In this document: piece by piece, positions 63,800 through 64,000 of the stretch | Numbering within the stretch: the first letter of the stretch is position 1 | Layout of the letters: every line of letters begins with the position of its first letter | From: Mucilaginibacter psychrotolerans | Lineage (GTDB): Bacteria > Bacteroidota > Bacteroidia > Sphingobacteriales > Sphingobacteriaceae | Length of the DNA: 64,000 bases | Direction: 5' to 3' | Assembly (NCBI RefSeq): GCF_004519315.1 | Contig: NZ_SOZE01000012.1 | Span: 1-64,000, forward strand | The notes under the pieces: generated by a model | The model's database searches: none | Seen by the model: the letters and a program-made list of their open reading frames with translations, nothing else | Told to the model about the DNA's origin: nothing | Made by a program: the position numbers and the translations under genes

Positions 63800-63985
63800 A
63801 TGAAAGAACGAATCGTACGCGCCGTTGCCGGCACCATGGTGCTGATCAGCATCGCTTTAGCATTCACGGTTAATATCAACTGGCTTTGGCTGGGTGCCTT
63901 TGTCGGCTTTAATTTATTACAATCTGCTTTTACCAGATTCTGCCCGCTGGAACTGATTTTAAATGCGGCAGGCGTTAAAAACTAA
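63800..63985 (+). CDS. DUF2892 (YgaP-like) membrane protein
   Basis: A 61-residue protein with two transmembrane helices and the DUF2892 pattern: ERIVRAVAGTMVLISIAL, then WLGAFVGFNLLQSAFTRFCPLELIL. It is often near rhodanese and efflux genes. It is 20 bp after the interrupted gene and probably the last of the operon. Confidence 0.88.
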   Translation: MKERIVRAVAGTMVLISIALAFTVNINWLWLGAFVGFNLLQSAFTRFCPLELILNAAGVKN

Positions 63986-64000
63986 TCTATCTAAAAAAAA

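Overview
The window looks like a chromosome segment of a Bacteroidetes bacterium, most likely Sphingobacteriaceae (Mucilaginibacter/Pedobacter type). Pointers are a SusC/SusD pair with its own ECF sigma and FecR genes, a Bacteroidetes promoter of the form TTTG-N19-TANNTTTG, DUF6520 and MauE-type genes, a CTnDOT-type tra gene order, and A-rich translation starts without strong Shine-Dalgarno sites. The genus is inferred from gene content only.

Region 1 (1-21,400) is AT-rich accessory DNA. It holds a truncated Rhs tip, a putative RteC-like or hypothetical protein, an XRE regulator, a strongly folded non-coding element behind a consensus promoter, and an ECF sigma/FecR/SusC/SusD/TlpA nutrient-uptake operon. 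It continues with a DUF6520/MauE pair, three regulator or acetyltransferase genes, and a compact RiPP locus. That locus has a full-length class I lanthipeptide dehydratase (LanB) of 947 residues, a LytS-type kinase, two paralogous LytTR response regulators, and a 52-residue Thr-rich, cysteine-free peptide gene (18812-18970) that looks like the substrate. No LanC cyclase, protease or transporter is visible here.

Region 2 (21,500-54,220) is an integrative conjugative element backbone, less AT-rich than region 1. In order it carries primase, DNA methylase, MobC-like protein, relaxase, ParA (TraA), small tra genes, TraE (two copies), TraF, TraG, a family of exported paralogues with an MT-A70-like protein among them, TraJ, TraK, a TraL-position protein, TraM and TraN. 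It then carries a DarB-like methylase-helicase of 1824 residues, the coupling ATPase, three paralogous small proteins, an M23 peptidase, an ArdC-like protein, a DUF4099/DUF3945 protein, other accessory genes, a HTH/excisionase-like gene and, at the right end, a tyrosine integrase next to tRNA-Lys. The left end of the element was not found. Region 1 could therefore be ICE cargo or neighbouring island DNA.

Region 3 (54,450-64,000) looks like host chromosome. It has tRNA-Lys with its own terminator, a BNR-repeat protein and a DUF2147 protein. Next comes a disordered tRNA-Leu cluster in which tRNA fragments are interrupted by a 20-bp GC-rich palindrome and by a small GIY-YIG nuclease gene. A TolC/adaptor/RND efflux operon follows, with a small downstream gene broken by one in-frame stop, and a DUF2892 membrane protein.
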